Shown here: in pieces, positions 1-10,600 of the stretch
How positions within the stretch are numbered: position 1 is the stretch's first letter
How the letters are laid out: every line of letters starts with the position of its first letter
From: Leptasterias polaris
Lineage: Eukaryota; Echinodermata; Asteroidea; Forcipulatida; Asteriidae
Length of the DNA: 64,000 nucleotides
Assembly: GCA_037783415.1 (NCBI GenBank)
Contig: JAZGTN010000088.1
Coordinates: 1,364,001 to 1,428,000, forward strand
Direction: 5' to 3'
The notes under the pieces: generated by a model
What the model saw: only the letters and a program-made list of their open reading frames with translations
Database searches by the model: none
Told to the model about the DNA's origin: nothing
Made by a program: the position numbers and the translations under genes

Positions 1-152
1 GTTGGGTAAATTTATCTGTATACACCTAACCAAGGCACTCAAACAGTGTCCATCATATCTTAAAAAAGGCAGATCAACTTTGTGTTATAAACTGATTGTA
101 CAAACTGTTGAGGACAAAATGTAGGAATATAAGCAGTAACAGCATTACACAC

Positions 153-265
153 CATCCGGGTTGAAACAGCGCCCTCTGACGGGCTCACAGTCTTGGTCGT
201 ATGAACAATTGCAGACCTGGGTACAGCCAGCACCCCATTCGTCATCCATACACGGAGATGCACAC
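153..265 (-). CDS. Gene A exon 6: shortened last EGF-like unit
   Basis: A 113-bp exon, phase 2 in, phase 1 out, encoding CASPCMDDEWGAGC, CNC and GRCFNP. It lacks the second half of a normal EGF unit, as in gene B, where the next exon is the transmembrane exon. Donor gtgtgt is weaker than the gtatgt of gene B. Confidence 0.8.
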
Positions 266-3200
266 CTAAAGAAAACAAAAGATCGTAAAATTCATAAAGT
301 TATTACAAGCATCTTCAGGTCATCTTAAAATTGTTAGGAAGATATTGTAAGATTGAGACAAACTGTAATGATAAAACACATGAGGGCGCTATTGGACAGC
401 ATTTCGTTTTCATCATACTGCTTAGTAATTGATACAGCACATGCACTTTTCCTGAATAATTCGGTGAAATGATTCTCATCAATTGACGTGCAGCTTTAGA
501 ATTGCGTTGAGAGCGAGCTCTTTATAATATGACCTTTGACCAGGCTCCGTCAACTTAATAATGTCAAATCGCAAGGTAAGAATCTCCAACCATCAGGAAT
601 ATCAATAAAAATTTAACTAGGGGCGGCTCATTTTTGTATTTTGAACACAATATTTTCAACCAAGAATAATGGTTTCTTCTACGGACGCTTTCTATTACAT
701 GTACATAGGAAGATATGCATAGCACTTACACTTGTCCCTTCCACCCAGCGGGGCAATCACATCCACCGTGTTCGTGGTCGCAAACAGCCCCGTCCGGACA
801 AGAACACGATCGGCGGCATTGCTCCCCAAACGACCCGTCCGGGCACTCCTGGTCGCACCTCTCATCTGTCCATCCCGGTCGGCACTCGCACCGCCCGTCA
901 ACGGGCCAGCAGTCGTCCGCATTTACGCAATCACATTGGTACTTGCAAAAGCTTCCATTGGTCAACCCCTGGCACGTATGGGCGCAGAAACGTCCCTGCC
1001 ATCCATTGGCACATATACAGCTACCGAAAGTAGGATCGCAATATGCTTGCTGGACATTTTCACATCTCTCGCAGTGATATTCCTCGGAACAGCCAAATGC
1101 CGTAGACCCAGGAGTGCAATTACTCATACATCTGTCACCGGTAAAGCCTTTTGGACACAAACATGAACCTGTTCATTGTAAAAAAAAAGGTCAAAATATA
1201 TCAATTTCTGAAGAGAAGAAGAAGAAGAAGAAGAAGAAGAAGAAAGGGGAATACAACAAATACTCTGAGCTTTAGGAGCAGCAGCACAAGTTGCGTTTGA
1301 GAAATTGTTATAGAAAATGGTGGTTAAAACATTTCAAAGCATGTGGAACGTGGCAAGACAAGTCACAGTCACTTAAAAAATTAAGTCAGCATTTTGTTTA
1401 TCAGAAACTATAAATGATTTGAAAGTGGGGTTAAATTTGCAGTTTTATCTTTATTTAGACAGGGTAGCCTTATCAGAAATACACCTGCCATCCTTAAAGG
1501 CCCTGTAAACAATCAGAAAAAAGCAAAATAGTAAAATACAGAACAATGAATCAAAAAACAAGAAACAGAGTGAAAACAAAAACAAAAGTCCAGGATGGCA
1601 AAATTTTAAGTAATGAAATGTTAAACACATCACTAAGCAAGGTACATGAAAATATACGGTGAACATTAACCAAACAACTAAAATTATACATGTATTATGT
1701 ACAAATGATTACATCATACGCACTGCAGTTAAAACCAACATAGGCAAATAACAAAACAAAAATCCAGGATGATTATCACAGGCAATGAACATGAAAACGT
1801 AAGTATCATGCACAAAGGGAATATACCATCATACGCACTGCAGTTAAATAGTGCAAATAACAAACAGTCCAAGATGGTCAAGGAGAAAAATTAAAACAAT
1901 GTAAAAACACACCACTGAGCAATTACATGGAAATGTAAACATTAACTAAACAAATCAATCTATACATACAAATCAATCTATACATGTATTATGCACAAAG
2001 GTCAGGATTACACCATATGCAAGGCAGTTAAAAGCAAAAATAGGCAAATATGTCAAAATAGTAATAAAAACAACACAGTGGCTTCTTATAATAATTACGA
2101 TAGCGCTCAAATCCGTCAGTCAATGACGCTCATGGTACTCCAAAATTATTACTCCTGGTCACTGGGCCATTTATTTCATTCCTTTTAAACCATCTAAGCT
2201 CCCTTGGGAGAATACAGCCGGTGCTGCCAAATATGTAGCGCACTAAGCTAAATCAATCACAAGAACCATCTCTGCCCTTGTCACAGGGAAATCTTTTTCC
2301 TGGAGATTCGGTCCCCCATAATTTATTGGAAATAAGAATGAGGATGATTCAAAAGAGGGCGCTATCAGAAGAAGTTTGTACACAGTTCGCCGTTTAGGGG
2401 ACGGAATCTCCTGCCACACCCGCACAGGTATACCTACTTACCCCAGTGTGAATAGAAGCAACTATATATTGTTAAGTGTCTTGATCAAGGACACAAGTGT
2501 CATGACCGGGAATCGAACCCACACCCCGATGAAACAGCACCCAGAACTTGAGTCCTATATGCTCTAAACTGCTCGGCCACGACACGTCTAGAAAAATATA
2601 CATACCTGTCGATCGGTTGCATGACCCGCCATTCTCGCAATCACAAACACTTTCACATCGGTCCCCGTAACGATCAGGTGGGCAGGTGTGCTCGCAGTGT
2701 AGCCCTGTCCAGCCTGGCCTGCATTGGCATGTGCCGTTCTCGGGGTTGCAGGTACCACCATTCTGACAGTTGCAACTCAACGAACAGTCTTGGCCAAATG
2801 TGTCAACCGGGCAAACTGCGGATTAAGAAAACATTGGGCATTTCACAAACAAATATTGAATATGACTTTAGTATTGTTTTACAGTCGGGGGCTGTTTGGA
2901 CAAACTGCTTTTCTTTAAAAACTCAAACATTTGTTTCATTTCGAACGGACATCTTGTTATTAATTTTCCATTATACATTTGTGAAACGGCTCTCTCGCAA
3001 CTATCTCGCAAGAATGCTGCTCCACGCGAGACTACTAAACTGCTCTCACGACCGCAAACCCAACAAAATTTAGAAGGTAAATCCAATTCATTTTAAACTC
3101 ACAATGGTAGTGGCCAGCACAACTCTGTTCTTCCTACGCAAAAGGTATAAAGGTTACTGTAATTTCATTTGTTAACATATTTAGTTTATTATTTGGTTGA

Positions 3201-5358
3201 ATAATTGTTTATGTATAATGTTTGATTAAGCTTAGAACCAATTCACTTCCAGGGTAAAAACAACTTAAGACACCTACCGGTCGGACAAGCGTTTCCCTCC
3301 CGCAGAAACCCGTCACAACACGTGGTGTTTACCAAAGGTAGGTACAGCTCATCAGTACCAATAATGCCAGACCTGTGAATTATCAACAATCTAGTTATTT
3401 TGGGGCTCATTCATGTATATATTGTCACTCAGGATGAACAAGGATCCAGTACTCAGGCTAACTTGTCCTCTACTCATGTTGGCCAACTCGTACTTGAGCG
3501 TATTTTACCAACTCGTACACCCGTATGACTGCTTCCGTATACGTTCTTCTGCCAACTCGTCCTCCAGTTTGGGTGAATGTGAAAGCATTGTAGAGTATTG
3601 TTTGTTCGACGGCACGTTATACCCGGAATCGATAGTGAATCATAATAATAGAGACAAGTTAAGCACTCGTATATATGACATCTCGAATATTTCACGTATT
3701 TCCAGCTAGACAATCAAGCTGTTATTTCGTAAAGGAATATTGAGTGTGTTTAGTGAAAATTCTTACCTCAGTGCATGGCAGGTTGCCGGAGAGTATATGG
3801 AACTGCACATGCTCGTTACTTCATCTGAACTCAAAAAGAAAGTAGCTAACTTCAAACTGTAAAAAAAAAGTGACATAAACGTTATCAACAACAACCAAAT
3901 TAATTGATTTTAAAGTGAACTGAATATGTTTACGGGTAACAAACATTACGAATTACAATTTTCTGTGAAAAGTGAGGAGCGAAGAGTGAGGTAAAAGCCG
4001 ACAACTGACGACGCCTGATGACAGCTGCCGACAACAAATTTTAATTGCACTTTTAAACAATGTTTGTAAAAGAAGTTTTGTTTTTAACTGTTCAAAAGTT
4101 TTTCTTTACCACGAATTAGTAACGACAAGTAGAGTCAGCCATTATGCATCTGGAACGCACTTGGACGACACCATCATGCAATGAGTAAGTTCTAAGGCAT
4201 GGCTTCGTTTTTTTCTTAGTATTTTTAACTGCTTTGTTGTTCTTTCTTAATTTTTGTTTGTTAAATTAAAGGAATATAAATATTTACTGGCTGTCATTTT
4301 ACTACTAGTACCATGTTGGTTTTTTAAAAGATACCATTAAAATAGAGACTAACTTGCCGTTTTCAGCACCCCCTGCGGAATAATGGTATATTCAAGGTAC
4401 GGTCCAAAGACAACAAGGCGAACAGATCCATTTCTGGGCAGTATGACCCGGAAACTTCACCGAAATATGTGTCAAAATGAACCAGAAATGGGTCGAACGT
4501 AGAATCCGGGTCAAAGTACCATTTTGTGGTCATTTTATGGGTCAACCTGAGCAAGATATAGGTTAGCCCCCCACCCCCGACCAGAAATTCGGATCAATTC
4601 TGACCCGAGAGTTTTTAGAAAGTTCTTAAAAAAATTGACCACGAACGAACGTTTTTATTTTTTTACTTTCAAGATATTTAATAATCCGTGGAATAGTAGA
4701 CTTCGTAAGTCTTTCGACTGCGTGTTCGTTGTACGGGTTACGATACATGTCTGAAAAGCTGTATGCCTTTTCAAGGTTAAACCTTTGATGATAAGGAAAC
4801 ACGTCGATGAACACGTTATTAAGTAGAACAAAATAATAAACGTATTAAATAAACTATTACTGTGCAAAAAGGGAAATACAATTTCCCTTCAGCATCGGTT
4901 TCGATTTAATATTGGTTTGCAACATCAGAGAGAACAACATATTTAATGGCTTCGCGGAAGTGTGTTTCAACTAAATGTCTGATTTCACCATGACCAGAAC
5001 AAGTTTTGCTGTCTAGTTACTGAATCAAATTCATTGATCATTTTAGGAGACGTGGTTCCGAAAAAAATGTAGTGAGTGAATTATGTATGGGTGCAGACCT
5101 GCACTGGGTATCCGTGGTCGTACAGTGTGCATGTACATGCTTATCAACATGGGAGTGGGGGTGTACTAACCTGGTTCTACTGCACACATTAGCCCCATTG
5201 GGGTCGAGATTGAAGCTGTTATCAAGCCATACTCCTAAATCATCATCACCATTTTCTCTTTCAACCAACTCGGTCGCGCAAAGTGCAGGAAACGTCACAA
5301 ATACGATGAAGATTAAACAAACTTTCCAATAAGAAATGTTGTTTCTTTGATCTCCCAT
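153..5358 (-). CDS. Gene A: EMI and EGF-repeat receptor, 3' part outside window
   Basis: This is a spliced minus-strand gene, seen in six coding exons: 5171-5358, 3767-3856, 3278-3372, 2606-2815, 730-1168 and 153-265. All borders are GT/AG and the phases fit throughout (2, 2, 1, 1, 2, 1). The product starts with a signal peptide, followed by a six-cysteine EMI domain ending in CCDGF, then five EGF-like units with CxCxxGWxGxxC endings and a shortened sixth. The transmembrane and tail exons expected from gene B lie beyond base 1. It is a tandem copy of gene B, with every cysteine kept but many other residues changed. EMI plus EGF receptors such as Draper, MEGF10 and PEAR1 act in engulfment or adhesion at the cell surface; the same role here is inference. 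An in-frame ATG at 5463 would add 35 residues, but the start at 5358 puts the hydrophobic signal segment near the N terminus. Confidence 0.85.
266..729. other. Gene A intron between exons 5 and 6
   Basis: Non-coding, aligned over its length with 10760-11238 of gene B with small indels. It contains a GAGGGCGCT motif at about 383. No repeat family or RNA gene recognised. Confidence 0.7.
730..1168 (-). CDS. Gene A exon 5: EGF-like units 2 to 5
   Basis: A 439-bp exon, phase 1 in, phase 2 out. It closes unit 2 (CLCPKGFTGDRC) and encodes units 3 to 5 (CICANGWQGRFC, CECRPGWTDERC, CDCPAGWKGQV). The donor gtaagt is a consensus site. Compared with gene B it has eight replacements and one silent change outside one complex block that includes a one-codon indel. 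Confidence 0.88.
1211..1244. repeat. (GAA)n microsatellite in gene A intron 5
   Basis: An uninterrupted run of GAA units; the matching site in gene B at 11717-11738 is shorter. Confidence 0.8.
1245..2469. other. Gene A intron 4, AT-rich part
   Basis: AT-rich intron with internally repeated phrases (for example TACATCATACGCACTGCAGTTAAA-like segments near 1711, 1831 and 2011), aligned with gene B 11740-12900. No coding exon recognised. Confidence 0.6.
2470..2580 (-). repeat. tRNA-derived SINE in gene A intron 4
   Basis: On the minus strand it reads GTGGCCGAGCAGTTTAGAGC (A-box-like) and then GGTTCGATTCC (B box), followed by ACACTTGTGTCCTTGATCAA. This is a tRNA-like SINE head and body. It begins about 20 bp after the exon 4 donor. 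The same insertion is at 13276-13392 in gene B, so it predates the duplication. Confidence 0.7.
2606..2815 (-). CDS. Gene A exon 4: EGF-like units 1 and 2
   Basis: A 210-bp exon, phase 1 in and out. It encodes one complete EGF-like unit (CNCQNGG to CQCRPGWTGLHC) and most of a second (CDCENGG). Acceptor ccgcag, donor gtatgt. Four replacements and one silent change separate it from the gene B exon. Confidence 0.88.
3278..3372 (-). CDS. Gene A exon 3: EMI, end with CCDGF
   Basis: A 95-bp exon, phase 2 in and phase 1 out. It encodes the EMI end signature NTTCCDGFLREGNAC, the double cysteine followed by an aromatic residue and a last cysteine. Acceptor ttcacag, donor gtaggt. Confidence 0.85.
3767..3856 (-). 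CDS. Gene A exon 2: EMI, middle part
   Basis: A 90-bp exon in phase 2 in and phase 2 out, with acceptor ttacag and donor gtaaga. It encodes LKLATFFLSSDEV and two EMI cysteines (SMC and ATC). The matching gene B exon is one codon longer. Confidence 0.82.
3857..5170. other. Gene A intron 1
   Basis: Intron of 1.3 kb. Parts at about 4590-5036 match two separate stretches of gene B intron 1 (about 19670-20112 and 24455-24601), which shows what gene B looked like before its transposon insertions. The part 4375-4625 holds a member of the GGGTCA/TGACCC repeat family. Confidence 0.7.
4375..4625. repeat. GGGTCA/TGACCC-rich dispersed repeat, copy 1
   Basis: Contains GTATGACCCGGAAAC, GTGTCAAAATGAACCAG and ends with AATTCTGACCCGAGAGTTTT. 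The same phrases recur at 46640, 47885, 54570 and 63465, so this is one dispersed family, probably a non-autonomous DNA element. Confidence 0.6.
5171..5358 (-). CDS. Gene A exon 1: signal peptide and start of EMI
   Basis: The exon encodes MGDQ, a hydrophobic run (VCLIFIVFVTFPALCA) that looks like a cleaved signal peptide, an acidic stretch and NVCSRT, which carries the first EMI cysteine. The donor is gttagt, phase 2. It differs from the gene B exon by one silent base only. Confidence 0.82.
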
Positions 5359-5644
5359 GATACGGTGACGAGTTGTCCCTCCAATGTTTGTTGTCATCCC
5401 ATTACAAAGGGGTGTTCTTCTGCAATGGCGATTCCTGCTCCCGAACTGCACATTCGCCACCATTTTTTAATGTTGGTCTACGTTCACAACTTCCTGAAAA
5501 ACAGTTCACACCTCGAAGCAGTTCACATAAACTTGACAATAAACTTGTTCATGTATATCTACTCAATGACTGACTGCACTTCTATACAAACTCTCTGTGT
5601 ATTGCATTATCCAAATTCTCACATCCGTAGGTTGTTTTTTGAAT
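5359..5644 (-). promoter_or_regulatory. Shared 5' flank of gene A (5' UTR and likely proximal promoter)
   Basis: This block matches 24790-25076 upstream of gene B with very few substitutions, and the similarity ends sharply at about 5644. It includes an in-frame upstream ATG at 5463. No TATA box at a proper distance from an initiator was found. Its place before the first exon makes it the likely 5' UTR and proximal promoter. Confidence 0.5.
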
Positions 5645-7308
5645 AGTTTCTCTAGTGACGGCAGCAATTATCCACTGGTCTATTTTGTGTTTTTTTTTAC
5701 CTTCAAAGAGGCACTTCTTGTTCGGATATTATCATCGGCGACATGATTTGTTGCTTTACTTATCACAATAATGTTTCAATAGAAATAAGGTCGATGACGG
5801 CCACTACCAGTCACACTTCGTCAGCGTATGTTGGTATGCAGTTGTATCAGAAACAACGCTTCAATGATCATGGTAGAAATCTCTTTATTATTGCTCTCCG
5901 CTGTGTACTGTGACTCAGGCCCAGATTATTTTCACTGACGTACGACTCTTATACAACTAAAGAAAGGGCTTTTGAATAATAATGAATATGGATTCCTTTA
6001 AAAGACCACTTGTTGTTATGTAACCTCTTGACTTTATGACGAAGGTGAAGCGAATCGGGCACACTAGGGGCACACTGCCTTCTGAATTGGGCGCTTTATG
6101 GGCCGCCAAAAGTGTTCTTTGAAGAGAACATGGTTGGAAAGATATATTTTTAAAAGTAATATAATGATTCACACAAATGTCCCTTGAAAATATGTGGTTT
6201 TTGTTTAATTTCATGACAGAACACGGTCCGCCGTTTTGCCAAAGTTCCGACTCCACAAAATGGCGGACTGTATGTTCCGCTGTATTTCCAGCACGAACAT
6301 TAATGGTTTTTTTAATCACTACTCAGTAAATAAAAGGCGCTTAATGCTGTAACTAATCTGTCTATGCTCAGTGATTCAACTTGCAGTTTGGAAACACAAA
6401 AAACCAAAGTGATTCTAGTTTATAAATTCAAAATAAATAAAAAACGTTGGGAAAATCATTGGACGATACCATTCAAATCATAGGTGACACAATTTTTCGT
6501 CTAGTAAGGATCAGGTTGTTTGTCATGTTTATTTTTCAACATTTTTAAGAGTACATCTTGTATTATTTTATGTATAAATTATAAATAGCGTACTGTACGT
6601 ACAAAGCACTATAAAAATAAAAGCAATGACTCGATTTTACAGAAAATGCTGAAGTGATTATAACCTATTGGGAATAGACGCAGCCAACGGGAGTGTTGTG
6701 GTCTCCTGATTGGTCATCTCTCTGGCATAGTGTTGTTATGTAAATGTCAGTTGTGAATAAATGAATATCCCGTATACACAAGAGGGTCAAGTCTGAAATT
6801 GCGAGTTAGAGCGCGTGATAGCCAATCTGCGGGGGAATTTTGCGTGGCTGATGCAGAGAAAAAACCGCAATCTCAGACTTGAAATCAAGTCTAGCTACAC
6901 ACACACACAACACAAGTGTGTGTAACAGCCTGCAATCGTGGACCCTCCTTTGTTCAACTCTTTGTTATAGCAACCGTGGACCACAATGCTTTCCTTTGTG
7001 ATAGCAACAGTGGACCTATTGTCCTCTTTTGTTATAGGTTCCCGGTTTGAATGTGGTTACATGCTCACACACACCTCACACATCCATTTTACAATATACC
7101 GATTCAAATAGCATTATAAAAGACAATATTTCTCTAATCAAAATATAATTTAAAACAAAATCCCTTATCCCTCCCATATTAATGTTATTTGGAGCATTGC
7201 CAGAGCCATGCTCCCTACAATGGAGAGAAATACAGACCAAATGTTCAGGCAAACGAAAAAGCTGCTGAGTTCGGACGCCACCTCAGTCAATGATTTCCTC
7301 TCACATCG
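5645..7308. other. Intergenic region between genes B and A
   Basis: No gene recognised. It holds a member of the CGGTCCGCC repeat family at about 5990-6300, a candidate minus-strand AATAAA at 6528-6533 for gene B, a CA-rich run near 6899 and three loose units with GTGGACC near 6935-7015. Confidence 0.6.
5990..6300. repeat. CGGTCCGCC dispersed repeat, copy 1
   Basis: Shared phrases: TTGGGCGCTTTATGGGC, ATGGTTGGAAAGAT, AATATAATGATTCACA and ACACGGTCCGCC. Further copies at about 9990, 28375, 38225 (inverted) and 58325. Type unknown; short and non-coding. Confidence 0.55.
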
Positions 7309-7664
7309 TCAGATCTGTGTAGTACTTTCTGCACGTGAAGGAGCCGTCATACAGGTGTAACCTCCATCATCTGTACTCCCATCTACTGCTCTCTCCAGGG
7401 TACCCCGAGGTGTAGGTACCTCATACCCAGCGTTCTCGCCGTACAGGTGGTTAGCAGCATTTCGACCCCACGACTGCCCGGGGTTCTGTTGACTGTTTAT
7501 CCCTCGTTGCAGGGTGGGTACCTCGTAACCTGAACTGCATGGCTCGTTCAGAGGGCTGTCTTCACGGTGGGTAATTAGGACTGGTTCGTACTTATGGAAA
7601 CCTCTCTCCGAGGAATCCCTTGAGGGCAGTAGAGTGGAGGGATCTCGCGGAGGTGGGTAAGATC
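7309..7664 (-). CDS. Gene B exon 9: cytoplasmic tail and stop
   Basis: A 356-bp exon, phase 1 in, ending in TGA. It encodes SYPPPRDPS, HKYEPV, SGYEVPT, HLYGEN, AGYEVPT and GGYTCM. Two near-identical YEVP motifs suggest SH2 docking. There is no YxxL motif, unlike in genes C and D. Confidence 0.86.
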
Positions 7665-10600
7665 CTGTGGAGATTAAATATGGTACATACATTATCATCT
7701 AAAGGGATGGTTTCAATATCGTGGCTTTTGAGAAAAGGCTTTCTGTCACTCGAAAAAACACGTGAAGAAATTATTGATTTGAGTTACTATTTAAATAATA
7801 CACCCACACACCAAACAGAAACACTTGCAACCCAAAGGCAAAAATAGTGCATGTAAAACTATAAGGGGCAAATATTTTCTTTTGCTGTTTTAGAGTTTCT
7901 TGCACGTCCGGCGAGGCAAGATATACACGATATCTCACTCTTCTTGAATGTTACAGCAAATCAGACGTGAATATGATTGATATGAAAAATGATTCGACAA
8001 ATAATTTTTTTTAAACAAACACGAGCAATAGTGGGAGTGCAATAGTGATCTTCTAATTCCTACCAGAATAGCGTTCGTTTTGATCTGTCCTCGCAGAACC
8101 ATTCTGGACTCCATTAAATACTGAACGGCCAGGAGCCTGTCTTCTAATAGGGAGAGAGAGAGAGAGAGAGAAAGGGGGGGGGGGGGGAGAAAAGAAAAGA
8201 GAAAACAAAAAGAGAATCATCTTTTTTGAAATGCCAAAGTTAAAAGCTCATGCTGATAACTTTGCGCAATGTACTATTTAGGTTCGTTTTTTGTTTTGCT
8301 CTGTCCAAACAATATTCCTTAACATCGCTATTCCTAATCAACTACTAATAAAAGGGTCGTTTGGTACAGCGATGATGGGCACTGGTAGGGCGAGTATTTG
8401 CTTCCCTTTCATTCCATTCAACTTTAGACTGCTTTTGAAGGACAAAAAAGGCTCTAACCGCATTTATAACTGCCTTACATCTGCTAAAAAAGTAGTGTAT
8501 AATTTTACCGCTAAGTGGGAAACAAAATTGAGTGTTAAACTTACTAATTCCAAGTGGATGGTACTTTGTAATATTCCATTTAGCGCTACAAACGACACTA
8601 GACTACGATGGTTTCAATATAGATTAGTTCACAGAATTCTTGGCGTTAATTCATTCTTAGCTAAAATAGGTAAAAAGGACAACGATCTTTGTACATTCTG
8701 TCAGTTAGAGAGTGAGACGCTTGTTCATTTATTTTGTGGATGTAAATTTTCAACTATGTTTTGGACCCAATTGGGGGTTTGGATAAGGAATACTCTTAAT
8801 CTAGACATACGTTTAGACAATGAGGCTATCCTTTTTGGTATAACTAAGAAATCGTGGAGTGCTCTTAATCTGATCCTTGTTTTGTGTCGTTTCCACATTT
8901 ATAAAATGAAGATGAACGACAACAGACCATCCCTTGCACTATTGAAAATGGACTTAAAACGCTATTATACTTTGGAAAAGTACATCTCTATTATTAATGA
9001 TTCTACTGTGAAGTTCGAAAAAAAATGGGACTCCTTTAAATTATTGTGTCAAGGTTAACTCTGTATTTTACAAATTGTCATTTCGGTCAATTTTGCATTT
9101 GTTTTATTGCCATGGCTTTTCAGCAGGTTTGTAAAGTGATGAGTTGTTTTAAGCTTGAATAAATAATTTCCTCCGGGGAAAAAAAAAAAAAAAAAAAAAA
9201 AAAAACTACTAATAAAACAATAATGTTAACACATGTATGTAAAGTGTATGTTGACATTATTGTTACCAAAAACTACAATGCATAGCTCGTTGATTAATAA
9301 ACAAACAAACAGACAAACACACCCCCAACACACCAACAAACAAACAAACAAACAAACACGCCAACACCCAACAAATTGACAAACACCCCAACAAACACCC
9401 AACCCACAACAACACCCCTGCAAACAATTACCCACCCTAACACCCCAACAAACACAAAATGGCCACTGCAATCGTGAAGTTGTTGTTACACTAAAACTAC
9501 ATCTCCAAAGTCCACACACTTGAAAGATCTCGTTTTTGTGAGCAACCGGGCATTGCGCTCCGAGTGTTTACTATAGAGGGCGCTAATTTTTAAGTTATAA
9601 TCAGAGCCATTATATGGGTAGAGATTCACACAGTAATAAAGACTATTATAATTGTGGCTACTTACGATGTGCGTTTCTTTCGACATCTCAAGGCGAGTAG
9701 TATCGTGATGACGATGGCAACCACAACGACCACAACACCGGCTAACTCGGCAATGATGGTGATTGTGTTGGAGTTCGGTGACCCAGCTTGATAGTCTGAG
9801 GTATTCAAACAAACCGAGATAATTAGTCACTATTGTATGCCTTAGCTTGATATATTTCGATTTAACCATGGTATTCATCGGCCTAAACATTAATGTTACA
9901 AATTACTTGTTTGGACTTGAATTGTTTCCCCTTGTCATGTTGATTGAATTGAAGGTAGGTATTTCACGTCATGTCAATGAGAAGAATATTTTCATTCCAA
10001 GAGGTACATTGCCTTCGGATTGGGCGATTTGGGCTATAAAAGCCGTTTGTTATGAATTAAATATGGTTGGAAATATGTTTTAAAGATATAATATAATGAT
10101 TCACACAAATACTCCTCGAAATTGTGTGGTTCTTCTTTTACTTGGTGAATCCTCCAACAAATTACGGAGGCAATCCGAAGGCGGTGTGTTACTTTCACAG
10201 AGCCTGCATTGTGGACTGTGTTGTTATGTTTGAGTGACAACCCTTTCAGACTAAAATTGTTCACAGCATTTTCAAGCAAACAATTTTTAGAGTTCAGTGA
10301 CATGATGCGGGACATCGACATATTTTGCCAAATTGAAACTAATAAACAACACGTACAGGACGATCTATTAAAAATGGGTGGATAAAATGTCTTAAAAAGT
10401 AGAATTTCCAATCGAAATTTGTTGACCATTTTTCAAAAAGCCATTTTGAGACCGGTGAACACATTATTTTACTATGACACTTTTTGGTTTAGGTAAATTT
10501 TTTGTATACACCAAACCAAACAGTGCACTCCCACGGTGTCCATCATATCTCAAAAAGGCAGATCAACTTTTATAAACTGATTGTACAAACTGTTGAGGAA

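Noticed and set aside
641..1166. Plus-strand open frames over 641-1166 and 11171-11672
   Set aside because: They are antisense to the EGF exons of A and B; the minus frame has the cysteine pattern, splice sites and phase agreement.
2480..2575. Minus-strand tRNA-like sequence
   Set aside because: A and B boxes are present but the acceptor stem is not, and the same sequence recurs with a SINE body; not a functional tRNA.
4626..4867. Minus frames of 62 and 70 residues in gene A intron 1
   Set aside because: They overlap each other in different frames, align with decayed sequence in gene B intron 1, and have no splice support.
9226..9519. Cys/Val-rich minus frame
   Set aside because: Reading of the CAAA/CCAACA low-complexity tract.
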